NCBI GenBank assembly: GCA_049585815.1
Contig: JBAVAR010000077.1
Coordinates: 1 to 17,193 of the forward strand
Source of the DNA: DATLSM01 sp049585815
GTDB taxonomy: Bacteria > Actinomycetota > Thermoleophilia > Solirubrobacterales > 70-9
Reading direction: 5' to 3'
DNA length: 17,193 bases
Position 1 is the first letter of the stretch; each line of letters begins with the position of its first letter. This document shows, one piece after another, positions 1 to 8,384 of this stretch. The translations under genes were made by a program, and so were the position numbers. The notes beneath the pieces were generated by a model. The model worked only from the letters and a program-made list of their open reading frames with translations. It was not told the origin of the DNA and did no database searches.

Positions 1-1209
1 GTGCAGCTTGACGCCCGCCTCGAGCGCCGGCGCCAGCTCGGCGGCGAGCCGATCCGCCGTAGCGCCGATCAGATAGCAGGCGAGGCAACGCTGGCGCACC
101 GGGCCGAGCAGGGGGGCAAAGGAGTCCCCCTTGTCGCTGCCGCCGAGGATCGCGTGCACACCCCCCGTGAAGGCGCTCAGCCCAACCACGGCGGCGGCGA
201 CGTTGGTTGCCTTGGAGTCATTGACAAAGCGCACACCCCCGATCTCAGCGACCTGCTCGAGGCGGTGGGGAACTCCGCTGAAGGTTCTCAGCCCCTCGCT
301 CACGCTCTCGCGATCGACTCCCATCGAGAGCGCGGCGGCGCTTGCGGCCATCGCGTTGGCGACGTTGTGCTCGCCGAGCAGACCGAGTTCACCAACCCCG
401 ATCAGCGGCTCGCCGTCATAGAAGATCGTCTCCCCGGAGAGCGAGACCTCGCAATCGGGCCCGGCGCCATGGCAGAACGCCACCCGGCGGGCACAGCCGC
501 CGAGATCGACCCCCGACAGCGCCGGGTCCTCGCCGTTGAAGACGGCGATGTCGTCGTTGCCCTGGTTGGCGAAGATCCGCAGCTTTGCCTCGCGATAGGC
601 AACCTGGTCGGGGTGGCGGTCGCGGTGATCGGGAGAGAGATTGAGGAAGACCGCGCACTCCGGAGCGAAGGCGAGGCTGTCTTGGAGCTGAAAGCTCGAG
701 CACTCACAGATCACGGTTGCCGCCGGGTCGAGCTTCCCGGCAACCGCTGAGAGCGGGGTGCCGACATTCCCGGCGAGGCAGGCGGGCTCTCCCGCGGTTC
801 GGTAGAGGTGCCCGAGGAGCTCGACCGTCGTCGTCTTGCCGTTGGTCCCGGTGACCGCGAGAAAACGGTTTGGGATCGTCCGCCAGGCGACCTCCAGCTC
901 CCCCATCACATCGATCCCCCGCGCCAGCGCGCCGGCGATCACCGGCGCCTCCCGAGGAACCCCGGGGCTCTTCACGAGTGTCCGAACTCCATCGAGCAGC
1001 GCCAATCCATCCGAATCCAGAACAACTTCGACGCCTACCCCCCTCAACCCTGCCGCTCCATCGGGCATTCCCGCATCGACCGCGAGGACCCTCTCGCCGC
1101 GCCCGGCCAGCACTCGCGCCACGGCCTGGCCCGAGCGGGCGAGCCCGACGACCAGATAGGGGCCACGGGGAAACTGCGGACGAGGCTTCCTAGGCGGCGG
1201 CGCACTCAT
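1..1209 (-). CDS. murD: UDP-N-acetylmuramoyl-L-alanine--D-glutamate ligase MurD (C-terminus cut by window edge)
   Basis: Cytoplasmic ATP-dependent ligase that adds D-glutamate to UDP-MurNAc-L-Ala. The frame stays open from an ATG at 1209 to base 1, giving 403 residues; the family is usually about 440-460, so the last 40-60 residues lie outside. Visible are an N-terminal Rossmann motif (YLVVGLARSGQA, residues 18-29), the Mur-ligase P-loop VTGTNGKTTT (about 119-128), CECSSFQLQ, NLSPDHRDRH, the AKLRIF motif holding the Lys that is carbamylated in this family, and in the C-terminal domain NDSKATN and LGGSDKG. An ATG seven bases upstream runs into a stop after eight codons, so 1209 is the better start; a GAGGA lies about 14 bases before it. 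It follows mraY after 61 bases, the usual dcw order, with ftsW and murG expected next outside the window. Confidence 0.95.
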   Translation of the reverse strand, partial: MSAPPPRKPRPQFPRGPYLVVGLARSGQAVARVLAGRGERVLAVDAGMPDGAAGLRGVGVEVVLDSDGLALLDGVRTLVKSPGVPREAPVIAGALARGIDVMGELEVAWRTIPNRFLAVTGTNGKTTTVELLGHLYRTAGEPACLAGNVGTPLSAVAGKLDPAATVICECSSFQLQDSLAFAPECAVFLNLSPDHRDRHPDQVAYREAKLRIFANQGNDDIAVFNGEDPALSGVDLGGCARRVAFCHGAGPDCEVSLSGETIFYDGEPLIGVGELGLLGEHNVANAMAASAAALSMGVDRESVSEGLRTFSGVPHRLEQVAEIGGVRFVNDSKATNVAAAVVGLSAFTGGVHAILGGSDKGDSFAPLLGPVRQRCLACYLIGATADRLAAELAPALEAGVKLH

Positions 1210-1270
1210 CGGGCATAGCTTCGTCCTCTGCGTCGCCGACCCTGTGCGAGCTTGGGGGCCGGGGGGCCAC

Positions 1271-2245
1271 CTAACGCCCGATCGACTGCTGGTAGAGCGT
1301 GAACCCGATCCCGGAGCAGACCGCGGCGATGATCCAAAAGCGGAGCATTATCTTCGTCTCTGACCAGGCCATCATCTCGAAGTGGTGGTGCAGCGGCGCC
1401 ATCAGCAAGACCCGGCGGCGGAAGGCCTTAAATGAGAAGACCTGGACCGCGACCGAGAGAGCCTCGATCACAAAGATGCCGCCGATGATGATCAGCAGCA
1501 CCTCGGTCTGGGTCATCACGGCGAGCGCACCGATCGCTCCGCCGAGACCGAGCGAGCCGGTGTCGCCCATGAAGATCGAGGCGGGGAATGAGTTAAACCA
1601 AAGGAAACCGATGCAGGCGCCGACCAGGCAGGCCGAGAGCAGCGCCAGGTCCTGACGCTCGCCGGTGACGAAGGCAATCGCGGTGTAGGTGAGCAGGACG
1701 ATTGCGCACGAACCCGCGGCCAGGCCGTCGAGACCATCGGTCAGGTTGACGCCGTTTGAGGTGCCGGCGATGACCAGGAAGACGAGCACAAAGTAAAGGA
1801 CCGGGCCGAGGTCGATCGCGCCGCCGCCGATCCGGAAATAGAGGATCGGTTCAAGGCCGACCTCGTGCCGCGCGACCCACCACAGACCGAAGGCGAGAAC
1901 CAGCTGAAAGAGCAGCTTCCAGCGGCCCGGTAGGCCCAACGAGCGGCGTTTGACGATCTTGATGTAGTCATCGGCAAAGCCGATCGCAGCGCAACCGATG
2001 GCGACGCCGAACACGGCGAGGCTCTCGGCATCGCGGTTGGAGAGGACCAGGTAGGGGACAAAGATCGCGGCGAAGACGATCAGCCCGCCCATCGTCGGGG
2101 TGCCCGCCTTGGCATGGTGCTCCTGAGGTCCGTCCTCGCGGATGTGCTGGCCAAACTCCTTGACCCGCAGGTACTCGATGAACTTCGGTCCGAGGAAGAT
2201 GCAGATCAGCATCGACGCCATCCCGGCGATCAGGACCACACCCAT
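1271..2245 (-). CDS. mraY: phospho-N-acetylmuramoyl-pentapeptide transferase MraY
   Basis: Polytopic membrane enzyme that transfers phospho-MurNAc-pentapeptide from UDP to undecaprenyl phosphate, making lipid I on the inner face of the membrane. The 324-residue product matches the family length of about 320-360. Family motifs appear in order: EHHAKAGTPTMGG in the first cytoplasmic loop, the Asp-rich FADDYIK followed by RRSLGLPGRWKLLFQ, NLTDGLDGLAAG with catalytic-site Asp residues, WFNSFPASIFMGDTGSLGLG, and MAPLHHHFEMMAWSE near the C-terminus. About ten hydrophobic segments separate these loops. The ATG is two bases after the murF stop codon, with GGGGAGG about 12 bases upstream inside murF, so translation is probably coupled. 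Confidence 0.97.
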   Translation of the reverse strand: MGVVLIAGMASMLICIFLGPKFIEYLRVKEFGQHIREDGPQEHHAKAGTPTMGGLIVFAAIFVPYLVLSNRDAESLAVFGVAIGCAAIGFADDYIKIVKRRSLGLPGRWKLLFQLVLAFGLWWVARHEVGLEPILYFRIGGGAIDLGPVLYFVLVFLVIAGTSNGVNLTDGLDGLAAGSCAIVLLTYTAIAFVTGERQDLALLSACLVGACIGFLWFNSFPASIFMGDTGSLGLGGAIGALAVMTQTEVLLIIIGGIFVIEALSVAVQVFSFKAFRRRVLLMAPLHHHFEMMAWSETKIMLRFWIIAAVCSGIGFTLYQQSIGR

Positions 2246-2247
2246 AA

Positions 2248-3606
2248 TTAGGCGAGGCCTCCCCTGCTCCCGCCGAGACCGATCAGCGCTTCAAGCATCT
2301 CGGCGATCGCCTCCAACCCGGCGGAGCGAGATCCCTTGATCAGGACCAGATCGCCGCTGCCGAGCTGCGCGGCGAGCAGCTCCGCGGCCTCCTCGGCGTC
2401 TCCCACCAGCTCGTCGGGGCCGTACTCACGGGCCGGCTCGCCGACCCCAACGAGGAGGTCGATGCCCCCAGCACGGGCGTGTTCTCCCACCTCGCGGTGG
2501 TAGGTGGGCGCAGCCGGTCCAAGCTCGGCCATCTCGCCGAGCACGGCGATCCTACGCTTGGCCGCCAGCGTGCCGAGGTGGTCGAGCGCCGCTCGCATCG
2601 ACACCGGGTTCGCGTTGTAGCAGTCGTTCACGAGGACGATTCCACCTCCCAGATCGAGGCGCTCGCCTCGAAAGCGGGAGAATCCTATGTTCGCAGCGCG
2701 GTCGGCCATTGCAGCTGGCTCGGCGCCGAGCGCCGCGCCCGCCGCGATCGCGGCAAGCGCGTTGGTCAGGTTGTGGGCCTCGGTGAAGGGGAAGTGAAAG
2801 CGGGCGCTGCCGCTCGGGGTGGCGATCAGCGCATCGCTGACACCCTCACTGACCCTCAGCTCAAGCGCCTCGACGTCTCCGCCCGCTCCAAAGCGCAGCA
2901 GAGTAGGCGCTGCCCCCAGGTGCGGCTCAAGCGCCCCGGCGTTTACCGGGACAACCGCCACCCCCTGCACGGGAAGGGCGGAGAGGACCTCGGCCTTCGC
3001 CGCCGCGATCGCCTCGACCGAGCCCAGCAGCTCGACATGGACCGGACCCACATTGGTGATCACCGCCACATCGGGCTCGGCGATCGCGGCCAGCTCGGCG
3101 ATCTGCCCCGGCCCCCGCATCGCCATCTCCAAAACCATCGTCTCGATCCCGGGCGGCGCGCCCAGCACGCTCAGCGGCAACCCGATCTCGGTGTTGAGAT
3201 TCTCGCGGTTGGCGTGGACCCTGCCCGGCAGCAGTGCTCGGGCAATGTCCTTGACCGAGGTCTTGCCGACCGAGCCGGTGACACCGAGCACGCTGGCCCC
3301 GAGCACCCGGCGCCAGGCCCGCGCCAAAGCGCCCATCGCAGCAAGTGGCTCGGGAACGCTGAAGACCCAGGCGCCCTGCAGTCCGGCGGCGTGGCTGGGC
3401 TCAACCACTACGCCCCAGGCACCGGCCCCGATCGCACTCGCAGCGAATTCGCCGCCATCGGCGCTCTTCCCGCGCAGGCCGAAGAAAAGGGAACCCGGGC
3501 CGCCGGCGCGTGAGTCGATCGCGGCATGCTCGGGCGAGCCCTCCCCTCCCCGGGCGGTTATCGCAGCCCCCATCGCTACGGCGATCTGCTCGGCGCTCAT
3601 GTTCAC
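2248..3606 (-). CDS. murF: UDP-N-acetylmuramoyl-tripeptide--D-alanyl-D-alanine ligase MurF
   Basis: Cytoplasmic Mur ligase that adds D-Ala-D-Ala to UDP-MurNAc-tripeptide, completing the pentapeptide that MraY uses. The product is 452 residues, normal for the family. The N-terminal domain has AAIDSRAGGPGSLFFGL (about 28-44), typical of MurE and MurF. The P-loop is GVTGSVGKTSVKD (about 108-120), where Ser-Val in place of Thr-Asn is typical of MurF. NDCYNANPVSM is the MurF C-terminal-domain signature, and ALPGRVHANRENLNTEIGLP is also characteristic. The start is either a GTG at 3606, overlapping the murE stop as GTGA, or an ATG at 3600 two codons later. Neither has a well-spaced Shine-Dalgarno sequence, which fits coupling to murE. 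Confidence 0.96.
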   Translation of the reverse strand: MNMSAEQIAVAMGAAITARGGEGSPEHAAIDSRAGGPGSLFFGLRGKSADGGEFAASAIGAGAWGVVVEPSHAAGLQGAWVFSVPEPLAAMGALARAWRRVLGASVLGVTGSVGKTSVKDIARALLPGRVHANRENLNTEIGLPLSVLGAPPGIETMVLEMAMRGPGQIAELAAIAEPDVAVITNVGPVHVELLGSVEAIAAAKAEVLSALPVQGVAVVPVNAGALEPHLGAAPTLLRFGAGGDVEALELRVSEGVSDALIATPSGSARFHFPFTEAHNLTNALAAIAAGAALGAEPAAMADRAANIGFSRFRGERLDLGGGIVLVNDCYNANPVSMRAALDHLGTLAAKRRIAVLGEMAELGPAAPTYHREVGEHARAGGIDLLVGVGEPAREYGPDELVGDAEEAAELLAAQLGSGDLVLIKGSRSAGLEAIAEMLEALIGLGGSRGGLA

Positions 3607-5117
3607 GCGGCGCCGGCCAGCTTCCTGAGCTCCGCAGCCGCGACCAGGCGGTCATCGAAGGCGACCTTGCGCCCGCCCTCGAGCTCCTGGCCCTGCTCGT
3701 GTCCCTTGCCTGCGATCACGACCGTATCGCCCGGCCGAGCGCAGGAGAGCGCCCGGGCAATCGCCGCGCGGCGGTCGACCTCGACCTCGACTCCAGCTCC
3801 ACCCTCGATCCCGGAGAGGACCTCGGCGACAATCGCCGCAGGGTCCTCGGAGCGGGGGTTATCGGAGGTCACGATCGCCAGGTCAGAGAGCCCGGCGCCA
3901 GCCCGACCCATCTGCGGCCGCTTGCCGCGGTCGCGATCCCCGCCGGCGCCAAAGACGCAGATCAGTCGTCCCTCGGTGAGCCGCCGCGCCGCCCGCAGTG
4001 CGTTCTCCAGCGAGTCGGGAGTGTGGGCATAGTCGATCAGCACCGCGAATTCCTGCCCCTCCTCGACCGGCTCAAAGCGACCGGGGACCGGCGCGGCGCC
4101 CTGCAGACCGGCGGCGGCAGTCCTGGGATCTACGCCCAGCACGGTCGCGACGGCGAACGCCCCGAGCGCGTTTGCGACGTTGAAATCACCTGGCAGCCTC
4201 GTCCGCAGCTCCTCACCCCCGACGCTGAAGCTTGCCCCCCCGGCGTCCAGGGAAACGTCTTCGGCGACGTAATCTGCCTCGGCTCCCCCCCCGGAGAGGG
4301 TCAGGCAGTCAAATTCCGCGGCGAGCCGCCGACCGAAGGGATCGTCGATGTTGACGATCGCGACCCGTGGCCCCATCTCAAAGAGCTTCCGCTTGGAGCG
4401 GAAGTAATCCTCCATGCTGCCGTGGAAGTCGAGGTGATCCCTGGTCAGGTTGGTGAACAGGGCCACCTCAAACCGGATCGAGTCGCAGCGATGCAGAGCG
4501 AGCGCGTGGGAAGAGACCTCCATCGCACAGGCGAGATCTGCGCCCGCCAGCATCCGTCGAAAGCTCGCCTGCAGATCGATCGCCTCAGGGGTGGTCCGCT
4601 CGACCCCCTCCTCCACCCCGCCGACCACCTGCTTCACGGTCCCCAGCAACCCACAGGCAATCCCCGCCGCCTCAAGTATCTCCCGGACCATGAACGCCGT
4701 CGTCGTCTTGCCGTTGGTCCCGGTGATGCCCGCGACCCTCAACTCCGCCGTCGGATCACCCCAAAACCGAGCTGCGATTGGCGCCATCGCCGCCCGCGCA
4801 TCGTTGACCACCACCTGAGTCACCGCCAGCTCGAGCTCGCGCTCCACGACAAGCCCCACCGCTCCGGCCTCAACCGCCCCCTGCGCGAACTCATGCCCAT
4901 CGACCCTCGTCCCCGGCACACAGAAGAAAAGCGTCCCCGCGACCACCTCCCTGCTGTCGTAGGCGAGGCCCGCCACCTCGCGGCGGGCGTCACCGACGAT
5001 CCGCTTCACCGCGACCGCCCCGAGAAGGTCTTCCAGCCTCACCGGGACGATTCTAGGTTGGGAATAAGCTGCCCCTTCCTCGGCTCGGTGCGGATCGTCG
5101 CTACTGGGGCGGGACAC
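3603..5117 (-). CDS. murE: UDP-N-acetylmuramoyl-tripeptide synthetase MurE, meso-diaminopimelate type
   Basis: Cytoplasmic Mur ligase that adds the third stem-peptide residue to UDP-MurNAc-L-Ala-D-Glu. The 504-residue product has LAYDSREVVAGTLFF (51-65), the P-loop GITGTNGKTTT (130-140), TTPEAIDLQ (175-183), EVSSHAL (200-206), NLTRDHLDFHG (223-233) with the following SKRKLF holding the usual carbamylated Lys, IDYAHTPDSLENAL (361-374), and GKGHEQGQ near the end. The third-residue selectivity motif reads DNPRSE (419-424), the form found in enzymes that use meso-diaminopimelate rather than lysine. The GTG start at 5117 gives a 17-base overlap with ftsI; a GTG at residue 26, just before RLEDLL, is a possible later start. 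No strong Shine-Dalgarno precedes either. Confidence 0.96.
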   Translation of the reverse strand: MSRPSSDDPHRAEEGAAYSQPRIVPVRLEDLLGAVAVKRIVGDARREVAGLAYDSREVVAGTLFFCVPGTRVDGHEFAQGAVEAGAVGLVVERELELAVTQVVVNDARAAMAPIAARFWGDPTAELRVAGITGTNGKTTTAFMVREILEAAGIACGLLGTVKQVVGGVEEGVERTTPEAIDLQASFRRMLAGADLACAMEVSSHALALHRCDSIRFEVALFTNLTRDHLDFHGSMEDYFRSKRKLFEMGPRVAIVNIDDPFGRRLAAEFDCLTLSGGGAEADYVAEDVSLDAGGASFSVGGEELRTRLPGDFNVANALGAFAVATVLGVDPRTAAAGLQGAAPVPGRFEPVEEGQEFAVLIDYAHTPDSLENALRAARRLTEGRLICVFGAGGDRDRGKRPQMGRAGAGLSDLAIVTSDNPRSEDPAAIVAEVLSGIEGGAGVEVEVDRRAAIARALSCARPGDTVVIAGKGHEQGQELEGGRKVAFDDRLVAAAELRKLAGAA

Positions 5118-6756
5118 CCAGGTAGGGCAGCGCGAAGGCGGCGATCTTTCCGAAGGCCGGCGCCGCCACCGAACCGCCGTAATAGTTCCCCCCAGAGGGC
5201 TGGTTGACGATCACCGCGACCAGCAGCCGCGGGTCCTGCGCAGGGGCGAAACCGATGAAGGAGGCGACGAATTTGGTGTTGGAGTAGTGCCCGTTTTCGG
5301 CGATCTGCGCGGTCCCGGTCTTGCCGGCCAGGGTGTAACCCGGCACGCTGACCTCCGAGGCGGTTCCCCCCGGTGCCAGCACCCCCTCCAGCATCGTCCG
5401 AACCTGTGAGGCAACCTGGGAGGGGATTACCCGGCGCCCACGCGGCTCGCCCACGGGCTTGCCCCCGATCTTCTCGATCAGCTGCGGCCGGCGCAGGATG
5501 CCGCCGTTGACGATCGCGTCGTAACCGGCGACCATCTGCATCGGCGTCACCGAGAGGCCCTGGCCCATCGGCAGGTTGCCCATCGTCGAACCCGAGTAAT
5601 CCTTCAGCGGGGGAACTATCCCCCGTTCCTCCCCGGGAAACTGGATTCCGGTCGGGTGGCCGAAGCCGAAGCGGTCGATCCAGTGGCTGAATCGGGTGGC
5701 ACCCAGCCTCAACCCGATCGTCACCGCACCGACGTTGGAGGAGTGGGCGAGGATCTGGGCGACGCTGAGCGTTTCGGTACCGCGTGGCTCGGCGTCGGAG
5801 ATCGTTCGGTTTGCGACCTGGATGCTCGGTGGCAGGACAAAGGAGGTTTCCGGCGTCACCACCTTTTCGTCCAGAGCCGCCGAGACGGTGAACGCCTTGA
5901 AGGTCGATCCCGGCTCGTAGGTGAACCCCGTTGCCTGGTTCTCCAGGGCTTCGGGAGAGGTCTGGGAGAGATCGCCGAGATTGACGGGCGGCCAGTTGGC
6001 CATCGCCAGCACCTGCGAGTTGCGCGGGTCCATGACGATCGCCGTGGCGCTCTTTGGGGCGAAGCTCGAGCCAACCCCGGCGAGGACTTCTTCGGTCTTC
6101 GCCTGGATTGCAGGATCGAGGGTCAGCTGGACGTCCTTGCCGTTGCTGGCTGGCCTCACCGTTTCCAGTCGGATCGGCTCGCCCAGGGCATCTTTGACGA
6201 CCCGGCGTTCGCCATCGGCGCCCTGCAGCACCGAGTTCTGCGCCTCTTCCAGGCCGCTCAGGCCCTTGCCTTCGGTGCCGATCGCTCCGACCACCTGCCC
6301 CGCCAGCTGGCCCTGCGGGTAGGTCCGTCGGCTGCCGGGCAGCTGGGCGATCCCGGGCAACTTCAATCGGGCAATTCGCGCGGCCGCCGGCAGGCCGACG
6401 TTCTGGGCGACGTAGGAGAAGCCGGAGTGGGCGGTCAGACTGCGCAGCACCTTCTGCCGGCCGATGCCGGTGATCCGGGCCAGCTGCGCGGCGGTTCGGG
6501 GCGGGTCCTTAACCTGATATGGAGTTGCATAGATCGTCGCCGCGTCTTCGGATGCCGCCAGCTCGTTGCCGTAGCGATCAAGCACGCTGCCGCGCAACCC
6601 GGGTACCGTGACCACGCCCGTCTGCTGGGCGCTCGCCTGCGCGGCCAGGGTCGAGCCTTCAACCCCCTGCAGCCAGAAGGCGCGGCCGATCACCACCACG
6701 AAGCAGAGCAGAAAACCGGCGAAGAGGAGCCCGATCCGGCGCTCGATCAGGCGCAT
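5101..6756 (-). CDS. ftsI: septal peptidoglycan transpeptidase FtsI (class B penicillin-binding protein)
   Basis: Membrane-anchored D,D-transpeptidase that crosslinks septal peptidoglycan with FtsW. The 551-residue product starts with a short basic cytoplasmic tail and one membrane segment (about residues 9-28). A class B dimerisation region follows, with RGSVLDRYGNELA (55-67) and QVVGAIGTEGKGLSGLE (154-170). The transpeptidase domain has all three active-site motifs: STFK (nucleophile Ser284, Lys287), SSN (339-341) and KTGTAQ (479-484). The chain ends shortly after the last motif, with no PASTA repeats, unlike many other Gram-positive PBP2x-type proteins. It starts 14 bases after the ftsL-like gene, and an AGG in that gene's terminal TGAGG is the only ribosome-site candidate. 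Confidence 0.95.
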   Translation of the reverse strand: MRLIERRIGLLFAGFLLCFVVVIGRAFWLQGVEGSTLAAQASAQQTGVVTVPGLRGSVLDRYGNELAASEDAATIYATPYQVKDPPRTAAQLARITGIGRQKVLRSLTAHSGFSYVAQNVGLPAAARIARLKLPGIAQLPGSRRTYPQGQLAGQVVGAIGTEGKGLSGLEEAQNSVLQGADGERRVVKDALGEPIRLETVRPASNGKDVQLTLDPAIQAKTEEVLAGVGSSFAPKSATAIVMDPRNSQVLAMANWPPVNLGDLSQTSPEALENQATGFTYEPGSTFKAFTVSAALDEKVVTPETSFVLPPSIQVANRTISDAEPRGTETLSVAQILAHSSNVGAVTIGLRLGATRFSHWIDRFGFGHPTGIQFPGEERGIVPPLKDYSGSTMGNLPMGQGLSVTPMQMVAGYDAIVNGGILRRPQLIEKIGGKPVGEPRGRRVIPSQVASQVRTMLEGVLAPGGTASEVSVPGYTLAGKTGTAQIAENGHYSNTKFVASFIGFAPAQDPRLLVAVIVNQPSGGNYYGGSVAAPAFGKIAAFALPYLGVPPQ

Positions 6757-6770
6757 CGCGCGTGCTGGCC

Positions 6771-7337
6771 TCAGCCGCCCGCGGCGGCGAGGCGCCGGGC
6801 GGCGATTTCGACGTCGTTGGGCGCAGCTCTCATGTAGCGGACCTGGTTGGCCGCGGGCATCGCCAGCCCCTGGGCGGCGGCCTCGCGGCGAATGCGGGCG
6901 ATCCCGTAGCGCTGCGCGTCGCGGCTCTTGACGACCGAGTTGTCGTTTTCGAGTGCCTCGATGTTTTGGAAGATCTTGCCGGTTGACGCGGCGAAGCTGA
7001 GGGTGATCACGTTGAGGGCGACGATCCCAGCCAGCAGAACTCCGAGGACGCCGATCCAGGCTCGGCCGCGGGTCATCCCGACCACCACTCCAGAGTCGGG
7101 CAGGTGGCCGACCGCGGTCGCCGTGCGGCCCACAGCGAGCGGGATCAGCTGTCCGCCACTGACCCGCTTGGGCTTGTCCCGGACGCGGCGGGGCGCGCGC
7201 GCGGGGGCAGGGACCGCGGCCGCCCGGACGGGGCGGGAACTCGCTTTGCGCGACGGGGGGGTCTTGGGGGCGGGCGCGTGTTTGTGCGGCGGCGCCTGAG
7301 TCGGAGCGGCCTTGCGGGCGGGAGCCGCGACCGCCAT
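6771..7337 (-). CDS. FtsL-like bitopic division protein with long basic N-terminal tail
   Basis: A probable FtsL/septum-formation-initiator-type protein, judged by position between rsmH and ftsI and by topology, because FtsL sequences are poorly conserved. The 188-residue product has a cytoplasmic tail of about 93 residues rich in Ala, Pro, Lys and Arg, one transmembrane segment (about 94-116, IGVLGVLLAGIVALNVITLS), then an extracytoplasmic region of about 70 residues. That region begins with a helical stretch (KIFQNIEALENDNSVVKS) resembling the FtsL/DivIC coiled coil. Known FtsL proteins bind FtsB/DivIC and help activate FtsWI; that role is inferred here. The start is an ATG in a TGATG overlap with the rsmH stop. 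The tail is much longer than the tail of E. coli FtsL and may be disordered. Confidence 0.75.
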   Translation of the reverse strand: MAVAAPARKAAPTQAPPHKHAPAPKTPPSRKASSRPVRAAAVPAPARAPRRVRDKPKRVSGGQLIPLAVGRTATAVGHLPDSGVVVGMTRGRAWIGVLGVLLAGIVALNVITLSFAASTGKIFQNIEALENDNSVVKSRDAQRYGIARIRREAAAQGLAMPAANQVRYMRAAPNDVEIAARRLAAAGG

Positions 7338-8293
7338 CAGTCCTTCTCCTCGCCCGGTAGTGAGGAGGCGATCTTTATGGCGGCGCGCAAATGGGCCGAG
7401 CGCGAGCGTGGATTGGCGGCCACCTCGCCGGCGCCGGGAGCGAGCGCGCGGCGGGTGAGGAGCTCCGCCTCGGGCTGATGTCCGCAGACGCAGACCGGCA
7501 GCTCGGGGGGGCAGATGCAGCCGCGGGCGCGGGCGGCAAGGAAGCGCTTGACGCGTCGGTCCTCGAGTGAGTGGAAGGAGATCGCGGCGAACCGGCCACC
7601 GATCGCCAACATCCCCCAGGCGAGCGGCAGCGCGTCATCGAGCGAGTCAAGCTCCCCGTTGACCGCGATCCGGATCGCCTGGAAGGTCCGCTTGGCGGGG
7701 TGCCCGCCGCCGAAGCGCGCCGAGGCCGGCATGCCGGCCTTGACGGCCTCGACCAGCTCAGCGGTGCTTTGCAGCGGGCGTCTGCGGATGATCTCCCGCG
7801 CGATCGAGCCCGCGTAGCGCTCCTCACCGAAACGGCGCAGCGCCTGGGCGATCCGCGACTCCGGCCACTGGTTGAGGATGTCGGCGGCGCTCAGCTCTTG
7901 GCGCGTATCCATGCGCATGTCCAGGGGTGCGTCGTAGGCGTAGGAGAACCCCCGCTCCCAGGCGTCGACCTGCATGGAGGACATTCCAAGATCCATGTAA
8001 ATCATGTCTGGGTGGATGCCTTCGCCGCGCAGTGTGCGAAGCCCTTCTGCGTAATCGGTGCCGATGAACCGGGTCCGGCAGGGTGCGGCGGCGGCAAACG
8101 CGGCAAAACGCTCCGCCGCCGCCGGATCGCGGTCGATACATACAAGCGTTCCCTCCGAGCCAAGCGCATCCCCCAGGAGCTGGGCATGGCCACCGCCGCC
8201 GAAGGTGCAGTCGACGGCGAGCTGACCCGGCTCGGGGGCCAGCAGCCTCACGAGCTCGGGCGCGAGGACGGGGAGGTGGTTGTCGGTGGGCAT
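7337..8293 (-). CDS. rsmH: 16S rRNA (cytosine(1402)-N(4))-methyltransferase RsmH (MraW)
   Basis: S-adenosylmethionine-dependent enzyme that methylates N4 of C1402 in the 16S rRNA decoding centre. From the ATG at 8293 it has 318 residues, the usual size. It opens with HLPVLAPELV, followed by the SAM-binding DCTFGGGGHAQLL. Also visible are DMIYMDLGMSSMQVD, RGFSYAYDAPLDMRMD (the Asp-rich family motif), KRTFQAIRIAVNGEL, and the C-terminal AAISFHSLEDRRVKRF and NPRSRSAHLRA. The frame stays open upstream. An ATG at 8383, just after the mraZ stop and preceded by GGAG, would add 30 residues. I prefer 8293 because family proteins begin a few residues before HxPVL, and the upstream codons include a run ending in A or T that is unlike the gene. 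No clear ribosome site precedes 8293. Confidence 0.93.
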   Translation of the reverse strand: MPTDNHLPVLAPELVRLLAPEPGQLAVDCTFGGGGHAQLLGDALGSEGTLVCIDRDPAAAERFAAFAAAAPCRTRFIGTDYAEGLRTLRGEGIHPDMIYMDLGMSSMQVDAWERGFSYAYDAPLDMRMDTRQELSAADILNQWPESRIAQALRRFGEERYAGSIAREIIRRRPLQSTAELVEAVKAGMPASARFGGGHPAKRTFQAIRIAVNGELDSLDDALPLAWGMLAIGGRFAAISFHSLEDRRVKRFLAARARGCICPPELPVCVCGHQPEAELLTRRALAPGAGEVAANPRSRSAHLRAAIKIASSLPGEEKD

Positions 8294-8384
8294 GTAGATA
8301 AGGGTGGCGATGTTCAGCGGGGCCTGGCCCCTGCTCCGTTGAGGAACTTCAGAAATGGGCGCTCGCTCGGCATGGGCTCCCATC

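Noticed and set aside
1..750. Plus-strand frame at the left edge
   Set aside because: The minus strand reads as MurD with P-loop and C-terminal motifs across the same bases.
3510..5207. 565-codon plus-strand open frame opposite murE and murF
   Set aside because: It is antisense to clear Mur-ligase motifs, rich in Arg/Pro/Gly as expected for a high-GC shadow frame, and shows no domain.
5656..6837. 393-codon plus-strand frame opposite ftsI
   Set aside because: Antisense to the transpeptidase motifs and without recognisable protein features.
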